Shown: positions 1-8,781, counted from the first letter of the stretch. The stretch is 64,000 nt of DNA from Adlercreutzia sp. ZJ141 (GCF_011038965.1 NZ_JAAKEB010000012.1:1-64000); one strand, 5' to 3'. The notes: generated by a model from the sequence alone, not told the origin. Numbers and translations are program-made.

Positions 1-223
1 TTGAGGCAGCCTTTTTAGCTTTACGCTCAGCATTCATCGCGTCAACTTCGGCCTTAAAGTGGGCAATAGGGTCAGCAATGCCTGATTCGCGCAGTTCGTG
101 CTCATATCCGAGTGCTCTCACAGAGCTGTTAACCGTGTGCCCGCGTCCGGCATCCCAGTGGCTTTCGTATATCTGTAAATAGAGTCCTTTTTTGTTCTTG
201 GACTTCTTCAAGAAATACGCCAT
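1..223 (-). CDS. Transposase N-terminus, IS1634/IS4-like (partial)
   Basis: The minus strand reads open from an ATG at 223 to the window edge, giving about 74 residues that begin MAYFLKKSKNKKGLYLQIYE and continue through an RGHTVNSSVRALGYEHEL segment. This pattern (a short basic start, LYLQIYES, then GHT and a (K/R)xLGY motif) matches the N-terminus of IS1634-type DDE transposases as I remember them. A GAAAGGGCGA ribosome binding site lies just upstream. The catalytic DDE part would lie outside the window, so integrity of the element cannot be judged. The right-hand end of the element should be within roughly 100-150 bases upstream of the start, but I could not define its terminal inverted repeat. 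Confidence 0.75.
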   Translation of the reverse strand, partial: MAYFLKKSKNKKGLYLQIYESHWDAGRGHTVNSSVRALGYEHELRESGIADPIAHFKAEVDAMNAERKAKKAAS

Positions 224-256
224 CGCTCGCCCTTTCTTCATAACTGCAACGCTTCT

Positions 257-285
257 ATTATAACTCCATAGCACCATATAGAAAA
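257..285 (-). promoter_or_regulatory. Possible promoter of the transposase
   Basis: On the minus strand there is a perfect TATAAT (257-262) about 34 bases before the transposase ATG. The -35 candidate 17 bases further upstream (TTTTCT) is poor. Confidence 0.35.
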
Positions 286-324
286 CCCTTTTGAAGTATT
301 TTGTCAATCCTCCACAGAATATAC

Positions 325-353
325 AAAAAGACCAGCTCATTGGCTGGTTTTTA
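325..353. terminator. Bidirectional hairpin with A and T tracts
   Basis: ACCAGC (331-336) and GCTGGT (343-348) form a 6-bp stem with a 6-base loop, flanked by AAAAAG on the left and TTTT on the right, so it could terminate in either direction. It lies between the transposase and the relic at 393-479. Confidence 0.5.
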
Positions 354-392
354 CAGATAAGCGTATGTCGAAAATCCTAAAGAATTCTGGTG

Positions 393-479
393 TCAAATCC
401 TAAAGACGGGCATGGATTTGTCGATAAACACCGAGTTTTCCACCACCGTGATGAAGTTGCTGTTGCCAATAGGCAGCAT
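393..479 (-). pseudogene. N-terminal relic, possibly AAA-ATPase-like/PD-(D/E)XK family
   Basis: A 28-residue fragment starts MLPIGNSNFITVVENSVFID and stops soon after. The pattern LPIG-x2-NF-x(10)-(Y/F)(V/I)DKS is what I remember from the start of the large AAA-ATPase-like family that carries a C-terminal PD-(D/E)XK domain. Everything after the first 28 residues is missing. Upstream on the same strand are an open in-frame extension to 581 and a promoter-like TTGGGG-18-TATAAT pair. The break point sits at a short direct repeat (AAATCCTAAAGA, seen twice between 370 and 405), compatible with a deletion or insertion next to the transposase. The family assignment is tentative. Confidence 0.4.
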
Positions 480-716
480 CTTACGTCCTGTCAAATCGGA
501 TATACGCACGTTGCCCTTTCGGAAAACGCCGTTCTCGTAGACACCCGCTGTCTGTCCTGCCATAGAAGCCACCTTCGCCACGAAAACCCCACTACGTCAC
601 AAGCTCAATTATATGTCATCGCGCCTAAGTTCCCCAACGTAGTAACACGTCTATCGCCCCGTTTTGCCATTCGGATGCACTATTACAGGCACAATTCTCG
701 CTAATCTGCTATCATG

Positions 717-756
717 CGAATCGCCGCTTTAAACTAGGGTGGCGATTCGGCTTTTG
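717..756. terminator. Hairpin ahead of tRNA-Leu
   Basis: CGAATCGCC (717-725) and GGCGATTCG (741-749) form a perfect 9-bp stem, followed by GCTTTTG. It resembles a rho-independent terminator on the plus strand. A TATCAT extended -10 sequence at about 710-715 overlaps it, so it may instead lie at the start of the tRNA-Leu transcript. Confidence 0.45.
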
Positions 757-757
757 T

Positions 758-843
758 GCGGGCGTGGCGGAATTGGCAGACGCGCCAGATTTAGGTTCTG
801 GTGGGCAACCCCCGTGAAGGTTCAAGTCCTTTCGCCCGCACCA
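758..843 (+). tRNA. tRNA-Leu (anticodon TAG)
   Basis: The acceptor stem GCGGGCG (758-764) pairs with CGCCCGC (833-839), followed by A and an encoded CCA. The anticodon arm is CCAGA-TTTAGGT-TCTGG, giving anticodon TAG for CTA codons. The 86-base length and the long variable arm are as expected for a class II leucine tRNA. Confidence 0.96.
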
Positions 844-884
844 TATTCAATCAACCCACACATCGGAACTGAAAGGAAGTGCCC

Positions 885-2126
885 ATGGAAGCGTTAAAGG
901 GCATCGGTAAGGCTTGGGGATCAATCAGCCTTGTAAAGAGAATTGTTATCGGCTTAGTCATTGGCATCGTGCTTGCCATAGCTGTACCTGGTCTTTCGGT
1001 TGTATCTTTACTAGGAACCCTCTTCGTGTCGGCATTGAAGAGTATCGCGCCGGTGCTCGTGTTCTTCTTGGTCATCAGCGCACTCGCAAATGCGAAGACA
1101 GCAGGCTCCATGAAAACCGTCGTGCTGCTTTACGCGGCCAGCACCTTCATCGCCGCGCTCGTGGCAGTGCTGGCAAGCATGGTGTTCCCTGTTGACATCA
1201 CACTAACGGCCGCCGTCGAACAAGACTCACCGTCGGGTATCGGCGAGGTGTTAACCACACTAGTATCAAACGCCGTAGCGAACCCCGTTGACGCGCTTCT
1301 GAACGCGAATTATCTGGGCATCCTCGTGTGGGCTATCGTGTTGGGTATCGCGTTGCGTGCGGCAAAGCAGCAGACGAAAGACGTGTTCACCAGTATCTCC
1401 GACGCCGTTGCTACCGTGGTTCGCTGGATCATTGCCTGCGCTCCGTTTGGTATCATGGGTCTCGTGTACACCTCGGTATCGGAAAACGGTCTCGAGATCT
1501 TTACGGAATATGGGCAGCTACTTATCATCTTGGTCGGCTGCATGCTGTTCATTGCGTTAGTAACCAATCCGCTGCTGTCATTTATCACCATGCGCAAGAA
1601 CCCCTATCCACTCGTACTGCGCTGTCTGAAGGATAGCGGCATCACAGCGTTTTTCACCCGCAGCTCTGCGGCGAACATTCCAGTAAACCTGGAGCTGTGC
1701 CGCAAACTCGGCCTTGACAAGGATAATTACTCGGTATCAATTCCACTTGGTGCCACCATCAACATGGCCGGCGCTGCAGTAACCATCACCGTTATGACCA
1801 TGGCCGCCGCACACACCGTTGGCGTGAGTGTCGACATTCCCACCGCTGTTATTTTGAGCGCCTTAGCTGCAGTATCAGCATGCGGCGCATCGGGTGTGGC
1901 CGGCGGATCACTGCTGCTCATCCCCTTGGCGTGCTCGCTGTTTGGCATCGGAAACGACATTGCCATGCAGGTAGTTGCTATCGGCTTTATCATCGGCGTG
2001 ATTCAAGACTCGCTGGAAACGGCCATCAACTCTTCTTCCGACGCCTTGTTCACGGCTTCCGCCGAGTACCGCGTATGGGCAAAAGAAGGCCGTCAATTCC
2101 AGCCTGGCAAAGACGTTGAAAAATAA
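885..2126 (+). CDS. sstT: Sodium:serine/threonine symporter, SstT-like (DAACS family)
   Basis: A 413-residue polytopic membrane protein of the dicarboxylate/amino acid:cation symporter family. The late conserved region is clear: a serine-rich hairpin [20 protein letters not shown], the NMAGAA segment after it, and a final [15 protein letters not shown] segment in place of the classical NxxxD site. These features and the length favour SstT, which imports serine or threonine with sodium, over a glutamate or C4-dicarboxylate carrier. I chose ATG 885 because GAAAGGAAG at 871-879 is an ideal ribosome binding site for it; a GTG at 879 would overlap that site. The gene stands alone between tRNA-Leu and tRNA-His. 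Substrate identity is inferred from family resemblance only. Confidence 0.85.
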   Translation: MEALKGIGKAWGSISLVKRIVIGLVIGIVLAIAVPGLSVVSLLGTLFVSALKSIAPVLVFFLVISALANAKTAGSMKTVVLLYAASTFIAALVAVLASMVFPVDITLTAAVEQDSPSGIGEVLTTLVSNAVANPVDALLNANYLGILVWAIVLGIALRAAKQQTKDVFTSISDAVATVVRWIIACAPFGIMGLVYTSVSENGLEIFTEYGQLLIILVGCMLFIALVTNPLLSFITMRKNPYPLVLRCLKDSGITAFFTRSSAANIPVNLELCRKLGLDKDNYSVSIPLGATINMAGAAVTITVMTMAAAHTVGVSVDIPTAVILSALAAVSACGASGVAGGSLLLIPLACSLFGIGNDIAMQVVAIGFIIGVIQDSLETAINSSSDALFTASAEYRVWAKEGRQFQPGKDVEK

Positions 2127-2138
2127 CGGGATTTGCTC

Positions 2139-2167
2139 TTGCATCGAACGAGCATTATCTCTATAAT
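2139..2167 (+). promoter_or_regulatory. Promoter of tRNA-His
   Basis: TTGCAT (2139-2144), a 17-base spacer and a perfect TATAAT (2162-2167) end 15 bases before the tRNA. Confidence 0.85.
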
Positions 2168-2182
2168 TTCGCCTTGCGCCTT

Positions 2183-2260
2183 GGTGGGTATAGTTCAGTT
2201 GGCTAGAACGCCAGATTGTGGCTCTGGAGGTCGTCGGTTCGAGTCCGATTACCCACCCCA
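2183..2260 (+). tRNA. tRNA-His (anticodon GTG)
   Basis: The stem GTGGGTA pairs with TACCCAC, with the extra G at -1 (2183) facing C73 (2257), the hallmark of histidine tRNA. The anticodon arm is CCAGA-TTGTGGC-TCTGG. CCA is encoded at 2258-2260. Confidence 0.97.
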
Positions 2261-2290
2261 GCGCAGTTTGAAAACGCTTAGAGATTTTAC

Positions 2291-2319
2291 TTGCATCGCT
2301 CGTTCAGATGCACTAGAAT
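2291..2319 (+). promoter_or_regulatory. Promoter of tRNA-Lys
   Basis: TTGCAT (2291-2296), a 17-base spacer and TAGAAT (2314-2319). The same -35 hexamer and spacing as at tRNA-His, including a shared TTGCATCG followed by a CG-rich spacer, suggest that the two promoters arose by duplication. Confidence 0.75.
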
Positions 2320-2356
2320 AGTCGGGCGCTTGAAGCAGTTTGACATATTTTGAAAC

Positions 2357-2432
2357 GGATCGTTAGCTTAGTTGGTAGAGCAGGGGACTCTTAATCCCAA
2401 GGTCCGGGGTTCGAGTCCCCGACGATCCACCA
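2357..2432 (+). tRNA. tRNA-Lys (anticodon CTT)
   Basis: GGATCGT pairs with ACGATCC, then A and an encoded CCA. The anticodon loop CTCTTAA gives anticodon CTT (AAG codons). The first pair of the anticodon stem (G27-A43) is mismatched; the rest pairs. Confidence 0.95.
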
Positions 2433-2441
2433 TCGACCTTA

Positions 2442-2466
2442 AAGCTTCCTTTTGGGAGCTTTTTTC
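2442..2466 (+). terminator. Terminator after tRNA-Lys
   Basis: AGCTTCC and GGGAGCT form a 7-bp stem (one G-T pair) closed by a TTTT loop and followed directly by TTTTTT. Confidence 0.8.
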
Positions 2467-2554
2467 ATTTTTGTAACCCTTACTCAACTCTCGCAAGAAA
2501 CCGAGTGAATCGTACGGTACACTAACGGCGAAACCTACGATTCGGAGTGCTTGC

Positions 2555-4582
2555 ATGGAAACATTACTCTTGGCGCTGCTGCTTCTCGCGGCAGTCTTAG
2601 TGTCGGCTGTTCTCGATCAGATCATACCGAAGATATCGCTACCCTTGGTACAGATTGCCATCGGCGTAGTGATCGCGTTATTTATGTCGGGAGAAATCAA
2701 CATCAAACTCGACCCCGAGTTGTTCCTCGTGCTGTTTATTGCCCCTTTGCTCTACGACGAGACGAAATCGGCCGACGTCGCCACACTCTGGAGACTGAAG
2801 AAGCCAATCCTTTCGTTGGCTATCGGACTGGTGTTGGTGACCGCACTTATCATCGGCTTTGCAGTGAATGCACTGATCCCTTCTATCCCCCTTGCTGCCG
2901 CCATCGCACTGGGTGCAGCACTTGGCCCCACCGACGCCGTTGCCGTGTCGTCGCTTTCTAAAGTGGTTGCCATCCCCGACCGCCAGAAACGCATACTACA
3001 AGGCGAGCTGCTGCTCAACGACGCCAGCGGCATCGTCTCATTCCAGTTCGCCATTGCTGCGGTAAGTACTGGAGCCTTTTCACTGATGCATGCTACCGGC
3101 GACTTCTTGTTAGAGTTCTGTGGCGGGCTTGTGCTCGGAGCGCTGCTGGGATTGCTGGGCAAGCTATTACTGGGGCGTGCTGCGCGCATCGGCGTTGACA
3201 ACACCACCTTCCATACACTGTTTGACCTGTCCACCCCCTTCATCATCTACCTATTCGCCGACCACATTGGCGTCAGCGGTGTTATCGCCGTCGTTACGGC
3301 CGGCCTTATGAGCATCACCTCAACCAATGACGCAGGCCCTGCGGTATCTAAGATGAACATCGTGTCGAGCAGTGTATGGAAGGTACTTGCCTTCGCCTTG
3401 AATGGTGTCGTGTTCGTACTTTTGGGTACACAGCTGCCGCGAGCCATGCAACGCACATGGGATGACGTAACCATCAGTAACGTTTCACTCATCCTGTACG
3501 TTGCACTCATCACGATCATTCTGTTGGGAATTCGCTTCATCTGGACAGCGGCTATGGAGCTTTTGCGCTGGCGGAAGGAAGGACGCACTCGCAACGTCAA
3601 GCTGCCGCTGCGTGACGCACTTATTACCACGCTATCGGGAGCAAAGGGAACCATCACGCTATCGATCCTCTTCTCTATCCCGTTCTACGTGTCGACAAAT
3701 CCGGTGATGCTCTTCCCGCAGAGAAACCTTATTATCTTTTTGGCGTGTGGTGTCATCCTGTGCACGCTGCTTATATCAACGTTTGTAGTGCCCCTTATCG
3801 CACCAAAACCGAAGCAGCCCGATACCGAAGTGGTTGAACAGGAAACAAAGTTAGTCGTCGACATGCTCGGCGCTGTTATGGCTGAACTAACAGCGCTTCA
3901 AACCGCCGAGAACCGTATTGCTGTACAAAAGGCCACAAGCTCCTATCGGACACGCATCGCCAAGCTGGTAAGCGAGCATGGCCTCGAAGAGGACAGCGAT
4001 CCGACGCTGAAGATCATGGCGCTGCATTGGCAACGCGAGAAGGTTGAGGAAATGCTCAACCAAGATGAAACCGATCCGGGAACCGCACGGCGCTACCTCG
4101 ACCGCTTGGCAGAGGCAGAAGTGCTGCTCGCCGACGCAAGCTTGGTGCAAGCACTCGACAGCGCATGGCGGCGCAGTCGCCTGCTCTCAAAGCAGGTAAC
4201 GCAAGCTATCGGCCATCATATCCCCGCACTTACCGACGAGCAAAAGCAAGACGCATGGCGCCACGTGCAGATTGAAGCGCACAAGTACGCGCTTGAACAC
4301 CTGACCGAGCTCTTATCGGATCCACACTACCCGAGCGGCGAAGTGAGTGACCTTGTTATGCAGTACCAACACACCTGCAACGTATTCAGCGCAACCCCAC
4401 CGTCGCTTACCGCCATTGCGCGCGCCGACAACGATGCCGCTACCTTCTTGCTAATGGGGTATCAGATGGAACTCGAGCGCATTCAAGAGCTATATGAAGA
4501 CGAGCTTATAACGCGCGATACAGCAAAGCGCCTGCGCAACAATGTTGCCCTTATGCGCATGGACTCCGAAGGGGTAATTTAA
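2555..4582 (+). CDS. Na+/H+ antiporter, CPA1 family
   Basis: A 675-residue membrane protein. Roughly the first 415 residues hold about 12 transmembrane segments with the CPA1 hallmarks GAALGPTDAVAVSSLSK and GELLLNDASGIV; the ND pair is the cation-binding site in this family. About 255 hydrophilic, charged and probably helical residues follow, a typical cytoplasmic regulatory tail. The expected role is exchange of internal sodium or potassium for external protons in pH and salt homeostasis. The ATG at 2555 has a GGAG site seven bases upstream. The gene is monocistronic: a tRNA terminator precedes it and a strong hairpin follows. Ion preference cannot be read from the sequence. Confidence 0.9.
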   Translation: METLLLALLLLAAVLVSAVLDQIIPKISLPLVQIAIGVVIALFMSGEINIKLDPELFLVLFIAPLLYDETKSADVATLWRLKKPILSLAIGLVLVTALIIGFAVNALIPSIPLAAAIALGAALGPTDAVAVSSLSKVVAIPDRQKRILQGELLLNDASGIVSFQFAIAAVSTGAFSLMHATGDFLLEFCGGLVLGALLGLLGKLLLGRAARIGVDNTTFHTLFDLSTPFIIYLFADHIGVSGVIAVVTAGLMSITSTNDAGPAVSKMNIVSSSVWKVLAFALNGVVFVLLGTQLPRAMQRTWDDVTISNVSLILYVALITIILLGIRFIWTAAMELLRWRKEGRTRNVKLPLRDALITTLSGAKGTITLSILFSIPFYVSTNPVMLFPQRNLIIFLACGVILCTLLISTFVVPLIAPKPKQPDTEVVEQETKLVVDMLGAVMAELTALQTAENRIAVQKATSSYRTRIAKLVSEHGLEEDSDPTLKIMALHWQREKVEEMLNQDETDPGTARRYLDRLAEAEVLLADASLVQALDSAWRRSRLLSKQVTQAIGHHIPALTDEQKQDAWRHVQIEAHKYALEHLTELLSDPHYPSGEVSDLVMQYQHTCNVFSATPPSLTAIARADNDAATFLLMGYQMELERIQELYEDELITRDTAKRLRNNVALMRMDSEGVI

Positions 4583-4641
4583 TAACAATCACGATGCTAC
4601 GTCATTCGTAACACCACACGACGGAACTGCAAGGCTTATGC

Positions 4642-4682
4642 AAAAAGGGGAGGGAAGCAGCCGAGGCCTTCCCTCCCCTTGC
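4642..4682. terminator. Strong hairpin between convergent antiporter and argS genes
   Basis: An AAGGGGAGGGAAG arm faces CTTCCCTCCCCTT (about 13 bp), with an A tract before and CTTG after. Placed between convergent genes, it likely serves both. Confidence 0.75.
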
Positions 4683-4721
4683 AGTCTTGCGACTTCCCTC
4701 TTCCCTACTTTTACCCGACTC

Positions 4722-6437
4722 CTACATGCGCTCAGGAGCGCTTACACCCAGCAACTCAAGCGTGAGCGCTAACACGATGCGTGTTGCATCGGCCAGCGCC
4801 AAGCGCGCTGCCTGAACATCGTCAGCTTCACCGATAATGTGGCAATTCGTGTAGAACTGATGGAACAAGCCAGCAAGTTCCTGCGCGTAATGTGTTAAAC
4901 GGAAGGGTGCACGATCACGCGCTGCGGCGGCCACCACGTCTTGGAAGTCGGCCATTTTACGCATCAACGCAAGCTCAGCATCGTGCGTGAGCGGCGAGAG
5001 ATCAATTTCAGCAGGTATCACTTGTACGGCGAGTTCAGCAACACCAGGAGCGTTGTCAGTTCCCTTTACACCTGCCGCCTTGCGCAGGATTGAGCAAATG
5101 CGTGCATGAGCATACTGCACGTAGTAGACCGGATTCGATGCGTCCTTCTTCTTTGCCACCTCGATATCAAAATCTATGGGCTGGTCAGACGAGCGCGACA
5201 ACATAAGGTAGCGCGTGGCGTCAACACCCACTTCATCGATAAGTTCCTCAAGTGTGACCATTTCGCCCGTGCGCTTCGACATGCGCACTGCCTCGCCATC
5301 GCGGTACAAGTTCACCAATTGACCAAGCACCACCTCAAGCGCGCCAGGCCACCCCCACGCCTCAAGCATGCACTCACAACGCTTGATGTAACCGTGATGG
5401 TCGGCGCCCCACAGGTCGATCAGATGATCGAAACCGCGCATCATTTTGTCGTAGTGATAGGCAACATCCGACATGAAATAGGTCATTTCGCCATTTGCCT
5501 TGATGAGCACACGGTCTTTTTCATCACCAAGCGCGGTCGAGCGGAACCACGTAGCCCCTTGGTCGGTGTATACGTAGCCTTTTTCTTCCATGGCAGCAAG
5601 CGAACGTGACACAGCGCTTTCACTCTGCTCGTTTTCCTCGTACAAACCGCGCTCACTAAACCAGCGATCGAATGTGGTGCCCAGGCGGCCAAGCACGTTT
5701 TTCTGCAGGTCGAGCATCTGCTGATAGGCAATTTCGCGGAACGCCTTCATGCGCTCTTCGTCACTCAGGGAAACGTAAGCATCGCCTTCGCGATCGATGA
5801 TACCCTGTGCGATGTCAGCCACATAGCTTCCGCCATAGCACTTTTCGGGCATCTCACGGTCATAACCGAGCAGCTGCATGTAGCGTACCGACACCGAGTT
5901 GCCGAAAACATCCATCTGTGTGCCGTGGTCGTTTACGTAGAATTCCTCATACACTTCGTAGCCAGCATGGCGCATGACGCGCGCCATCGCGTCGCCCAGC
6001 GCAGCCCAGCGGCCATGACCTACGTGCAACGGACCTGTTGGGTTTGCCGACACATACTCGAGGTTGAGCTTCACCGAACCGTCCGCCAGCTCACTTTTGC
6101 CGAAATTTGCCTGGACAGCACGCGCTTCGGCAACCACGCCTTGTAAAGCAGCGGGTGCCAATCGAATGTTAATGAAGCCCGGTCCTGCGATCTCGATCGA
6201 GCTAATCATGTCGTTTTCGGGAACGTTGTCGACGATAATCTGGGCGATCTCGCGTGGATTACGCTTCGCAGCCTTCGCGCATCGCATGGCGACCGTGGAA
6301 GCCCAGTCGCCGTTCGACTCGTCGCGGGGTCGCTCAAGGGCAGCTTCCGGAATCGGGTCGAGGGCCAAAGCCTGCTTCTCAACAGCAGCTACGAGAGCCG
6401 CATGCACCAGTTGATCGATGTGTTCGCGAATCTGCAT
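4722..6437 (-). CDS. argS: Arginyl-tRNA synthetase
   Basis: A 571-residue class I synthetase charging tRNA-Arg in the cytosol. It has the N-terminal arginine-specific Add-1 domain, the HIGH-type signature SANPTGPLHVGHGRW near residues 130-145, a KMSKS-type VRMSKRTGEM near residue 380 and a C-terminal helical DALR anticodon-binding domain, and so is full length. It lies 175 bases downstream of arcC on the same strand, but a terminator (6543-6576) and an extended -10 box (6478-6486) lie between them, so it probably has its own transcript. Clustering of argS with arc genes also occurs in some lactic acid bacteria. Confidence 0.97.
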   Translation of the reverse strand: MQIREHIDQLVHAALVAAVEKQALALDPIPEAALERPRDESNGDWASTVAMRCAKAAKRNPREIAQIIVDNVPENDMISSIEIAGPGFINIRLAPAALQGVVAEARAVQANFGKSELADGSVKLNLEYVSANPTGPLHVGHGRWAALGDAMARVMRHAGYEVYEEFYVNDHGTQMDVFGNSVSVRYMQLLGYDREMPEKCYGGSYVADIAQGIIDREGDAYVSLSDEERMKAFREIAYQQMLDLQKNVLGRLGTTFDRWFSERGLYEENEQSESAVSRSLAAMEEKGYVYTDQGATWFRSTALGDEKDRVLIKANGEMTYFMSDVAYHYDKMMRGFDHLIDLWGADHHGYIKRCECMLEAWGWPGALEVVLGQLVNLYRDGEAVRMSKRTGEMVTLEELIDEVGVDATRYLMLSRSSDQPIDFDIEVAKKKDASNPVYYVQYAHARICSILRKAAGVKGTDNAPGVAELAVQVIPAEIDLSPLTHDAELALMRKMADFQDVVAAAARDRAPFRLTHYAQELAGLFHQFYTNCHIIGEADDVQAARLALADATRIVLALTLELLGVSAPERM

Positions 6438-6477
6438 GATCCTTCTTCCTCTGAATGGCGGGCAACGTTAATGCAGT

Positions 6478-6486
6478 ATTGTAGCA
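6478..6486 (-). promoter_or_regulatory. Extended -10 promoter of argS
   Basis: On the minus strand TGC-TACAAT reads as an extended -10 element about 40 bases upstream of the argS start. No good -35 hexamer is visible. Confidence 0.5.
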
Positions 6487-6542
6487 TGCCACCGCAACAC
6501 CGCCCTCCCCCTCTCTTATTCGCACCACGAAAAAGCGGCACA

Positions 6543-6576
6543 GAAAAAGCGGCACCCGCCGAAGCGAATGCCGCCT
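6543..6576 (-). terminator. Terminator of the arcABC operon
   Basis: On the minus strand GCGGCA and TGCCGC form a stem followed by TTTTTC. It lies 37-70 bases past the arcC stop. Confidence 0.7.
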
Positions 6577-6612
6577 TCATAATGCTTTACCGCAAAACGA
6601 GAAACGTGCAAA

Positions 6613-7569
6613 CTAGTCAGCAACGATAATGGTGCCGGTCTCGCCGCGCAAGCCAGCGGCCGCGCACTCGAGAGAGGTGATGAGCGCCTTGCCCTGCGGG
6701 AACTTCTCGACGTACTCGATGCAAGCCTCAACCTTGGGCAGCATGGAGCCGGGAGCAAACTGGCCCTGAGCGATGTACTCGCGAGCCTGCGAGACGGTCA
6801 TCTCGGAGATCTCTTCCTGCTCGGGCGTGTTGAAGTTGATGCACACCTTCTCCACAGCCGTCAGAATGACCAACATGTCTGCGCCGAACTCGGAAGCCAT
6901 CAGCGAGCTGGAGCGATCCTTGTCGATAACGGCAGGGGTGCCAACGTAGCCGTTCTCGGTCTCGAACACCGGAACACCGCCGCCGCCAGTGGAAACGACG
7001 ATGTAGCCGTTGTCCACGAGGTCCTTCACAGCGTCGAACTCAACGATGCGCTTCGGGATAGGAGAAGCGACAACCTGACGCCAACCGCGGCCAGCGTCCT
7101 CCTTCACCGTGATGTTCATCTCGGCAGCCTTGGCCTTAGCAGTCTCTTCGTCCATGAACGCACCAACCGGCTTGGTGGGGTTCTGGAACGCAGGATCGTC
7201 AGCGTCGACAACCGTCTGCGTAACGATGCATGCAGACGAACGGTCGATGCCGCGCTGCTTCATGTCGTTCAAAATAGCCTGGGACAGCTGATAGCCGATA
7301 TAGCCCTGGCTCATAGCGCCGGCCTCGGGGAACGGCATCTCCGGGGTCTTGCCATCGTTAGCGGAAGCGTACGCGAATGCGTTGTTGATCATGCCAACCT
7401 GGGGGCCGTTGCCATGAGAAACGATGACGTTGGTGCCTTCAGCGATCATGTCAACGATGTGCTTCGCCGTGTTCTGAACGAGCTGGAGCTGCTCCTGCGG
7501 GGTGTTGCCCAGGGCGTTGCCGCCCAAAGCGATAACGACGGACTTGCCGTCACCCTTCTGGTAACCCAT
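6613..7569 (-). CDS. arcC: Carbamate kinase (arginine deiminase pathway)
   Basis: A 318-residue amino acid kinase family enzyme. It converts carbamoyl phosphate plus ADP to ATP, CO2 and ammonia, the energy-yielding last step of the arginine deiminase pathway. The N-terminal VVIALGGNAL, the VSHGNGPQVG loop, the VSTGGGGVPV segment and DMLVILTAV are diagnostic. The start at 7569 (MGYQKGDGK) is supported by an AGGAGGA ribosome binding site; an upstream extension to 7596 would include that site in the coding region. It is the third gene of arcA-arcB-arcC. A T-rich hairpin at 7614-7640 separates it from arcB and may reduce its expression relative to the first two genes. Confidence 0.97.
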   Translation of the reverse strand: MGYQKGDGKSVVIALGGNALGNTPQEQLQLVQNTAKHIVDMIAEGTNVIVSHGNGPQVGMINNAFAYASANDGKTPEMPFPEAGAMSQGYIGYQLSQAILNDMKQRGIDRSSACIVTQTVVDADDPAFQNPTKPVGAFMDEETAKAKAAEMNITVKEDAGRGWRQVVASPIPKRIVEFDAVKDLVDNGYIVVSTGGGGVPVFETENGYVGTPAVIDKDRSSSLMASEFGADMLVILTAVEKVCINFNTPEQEEISEMTVSQAREYIAQGQFAPGSMLPKVEACIEYVEKFPQGKALITSLECAAAGLRGETGTIIVAD

Positions 7570-7613
7570 TGGAATCCTCCTAATTAACAGTTCCAATCAA
7601 ATAAGTAAAGAAA

Positions 7614-7640
7614 CTCGGGTGCCCACAAGAGACACCCGAG
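7614..7640 (-). terminator. Intercistronic hairpin arcB/arcC, attenuator-like
   Basis: CTCGGGTG and CACCCGAG (8 bp) enclose an 11-base loop; on the transcribed minus strand TTTCTTTAC follows. A partial terminator or a processing/stability stem in the operon messenger are both possible. Confidence 0.55.
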
Positions 7641-7655
7641 CGAGACAAGCAAACC

Positions 7656-8651
7656 TTAGGACAGGGTTGCGTACATGACAGCCTTGATGGTGTGCATGCG
7701 GTTCTCAGCCTCATCAAACACCTTGGACTGCTTGGACTCGAAGACCTCGTCCTCGACCTCCATCTCGGTAACACCGAAGCGCTCAGCGATGTCGGCACCG
7801 ATGGTGGTGTTGGTGTCGTGGAAGCTGGGCAGGCAGTGCAGGAAGATAGCGCTGGGGTCGGCCATGGCCATAACTTCCTTGGTCACGCGATAGGGCTCCA
7901 GCAGCTTGATACGCTCGGCCCAAACCTCGTCGGGCTCACCCATGGATACCCAAACGTCGGCGTAGATGGCATGAGCGCCCGTGCAAGCCTCGGCAACGTC
8001 CTCGGTCAGCTTAACGGTGCAGCCATTCTCAGCAGCAATAGCGGTGCAGGTGTCGATGAGCTCCTGGTCAGGCCAGTTCTCCTTCGGCGCGCAGCCGACG
8101 AAGTTCATGCCCAGCTTGGAGCAGACAACCATCAGCGAACGGGCAACGTTGTTGCGAGCGTCAGCCATGAACACCAGGGTCTTGCCCTTGATGTCGTAGT
8201 TGAAGTTCTCCTGGACGGTCATGATGTCAGCCAGCATCTGGGTGGGATGCCACATGTCGGTCAGGCCGTTCCACACAGGCACGCAAGCGCTGTTGGCCAG
8301 TTCCTCGACGTCGCTCTGAGCGAAGCCACGGAACTCAATGCCGTCATAGAAGCGAGCCAGAACGCGGGCGGTGTCCTCGATGGACTCCTTCTTGCCCATC
8401 TGGGAGCTGCCCGGATCAAGGTAGGTCACGCCCATGCCCAGATCCATGCCGCCAACCTCGAAGGCGCAGCGGGTGCGAGTGGAGGTCTTCTGGAACAGCA
8501 GCACGATGTTCTTGCCCTCAAGGTAACGATGAGGCACGCCAGCGCGCTTCATGTCCTTGAAGTTCTTGGCCAGGGTGAGCATGTACTCGATCTCCTCGGT
8601 AGTGAAGTCGAGCAACCTCAGGAAGTCACGACCACTCAAAGAAACAGGCAT
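7656..8651 (-). CDS. arcB: Ornithine carbamoyltransferase, catabolic
   Basis: A 331-residue transcarbamylase. In this operon it phosphorolyses citrulline to ornithine and carbamoyl phosphate. The carbamoyl-phosphate loop KTSTRTRCAFE, the HPTQ motif in DMWHPTQMLAD, the ornithine-binding region WVSMGE and the catalytic HCLPSFHD are all present. Its position between arcA and arcC gives the catabolic role; sequence alone does not separate catabolic from biosynthetic enzymes. No other arginine biosynthesis gene is present. A 12-bp stem at 8711-8744 lies in the 130-base gap after arcA. Confidence 0.96.
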   Translation of the reverse strand: MPVSLSGRDFLRLLDFTTEEIEYMLTLAKNFKDMKRAGVPHRYLEGKNIVLLFQKTSTRTRCAFEVGGMDLGMGVTYLDPGSSQMGKKESIEDTARVLARFYDGIEFRGFAQSDVEELANSACVPVWNGLTDMWHPTQMLADIMTVQENFNYDIKGKTLVFMADARNNVARSLMVVCSKLGMNFVGCAPKENWPDQELIDTCTAIAAENGCTVKLTEDVAEACTGAHAIYADVWVSMGEPDEVWAERIKLLEPYRVTKEVMAMADPSAIFLHCLPSFHDTNTTIGADIAERFGVTEMEVEDEVFESKQSKVFDEAENRMHTIKAVMYATLS

Positions 8652-8710
8652 GTTGGTTCCTTTCTATAAAGAAGGTTATCTACTGCGGACGGCAAACCGC
8701 CCGCTCTTCT

Positions 8711-8744
8711 CGGCTTTTGGAGCAGGCACCTACTCCAAAAGCCG
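8711..8744 (-). other. Intercistronic stem-loop arcA/arcB
   Basis: CGGCTTTTGGAG (8711-8722) and CTCCAAAAGCCG (8733-8744) form a perfect 12-bp stem with a 10-base loop. No T tract follows on the transcribed strand, so an RNA stability or processing element is more likely than a terminator. Confidence 0.65.
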
Positions 8745-8781
8745 TAAAAGACAAAACTAAAAGCCACAACGGGCACGGGAT

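Noticed and set aside
390-704. 104-codon frame on the plus strand near the left edge
   Set aside because: Composition (His, Cys and Arg-rich) is not protein-like, and the minus strand carries a better explained relic.
2551-2961. 136-codon plus-strand frame overlapping the start of the CPA1 antiporter gene
   Set aside because: A frame-shifted shadow of the antiporter, without motifs.
7692-8669. Open frame of 325 codons on the plus strand opposite arcB
   Set aside because: A shadow of arcB, which has all catalytic motifs. No independent signal supports it.
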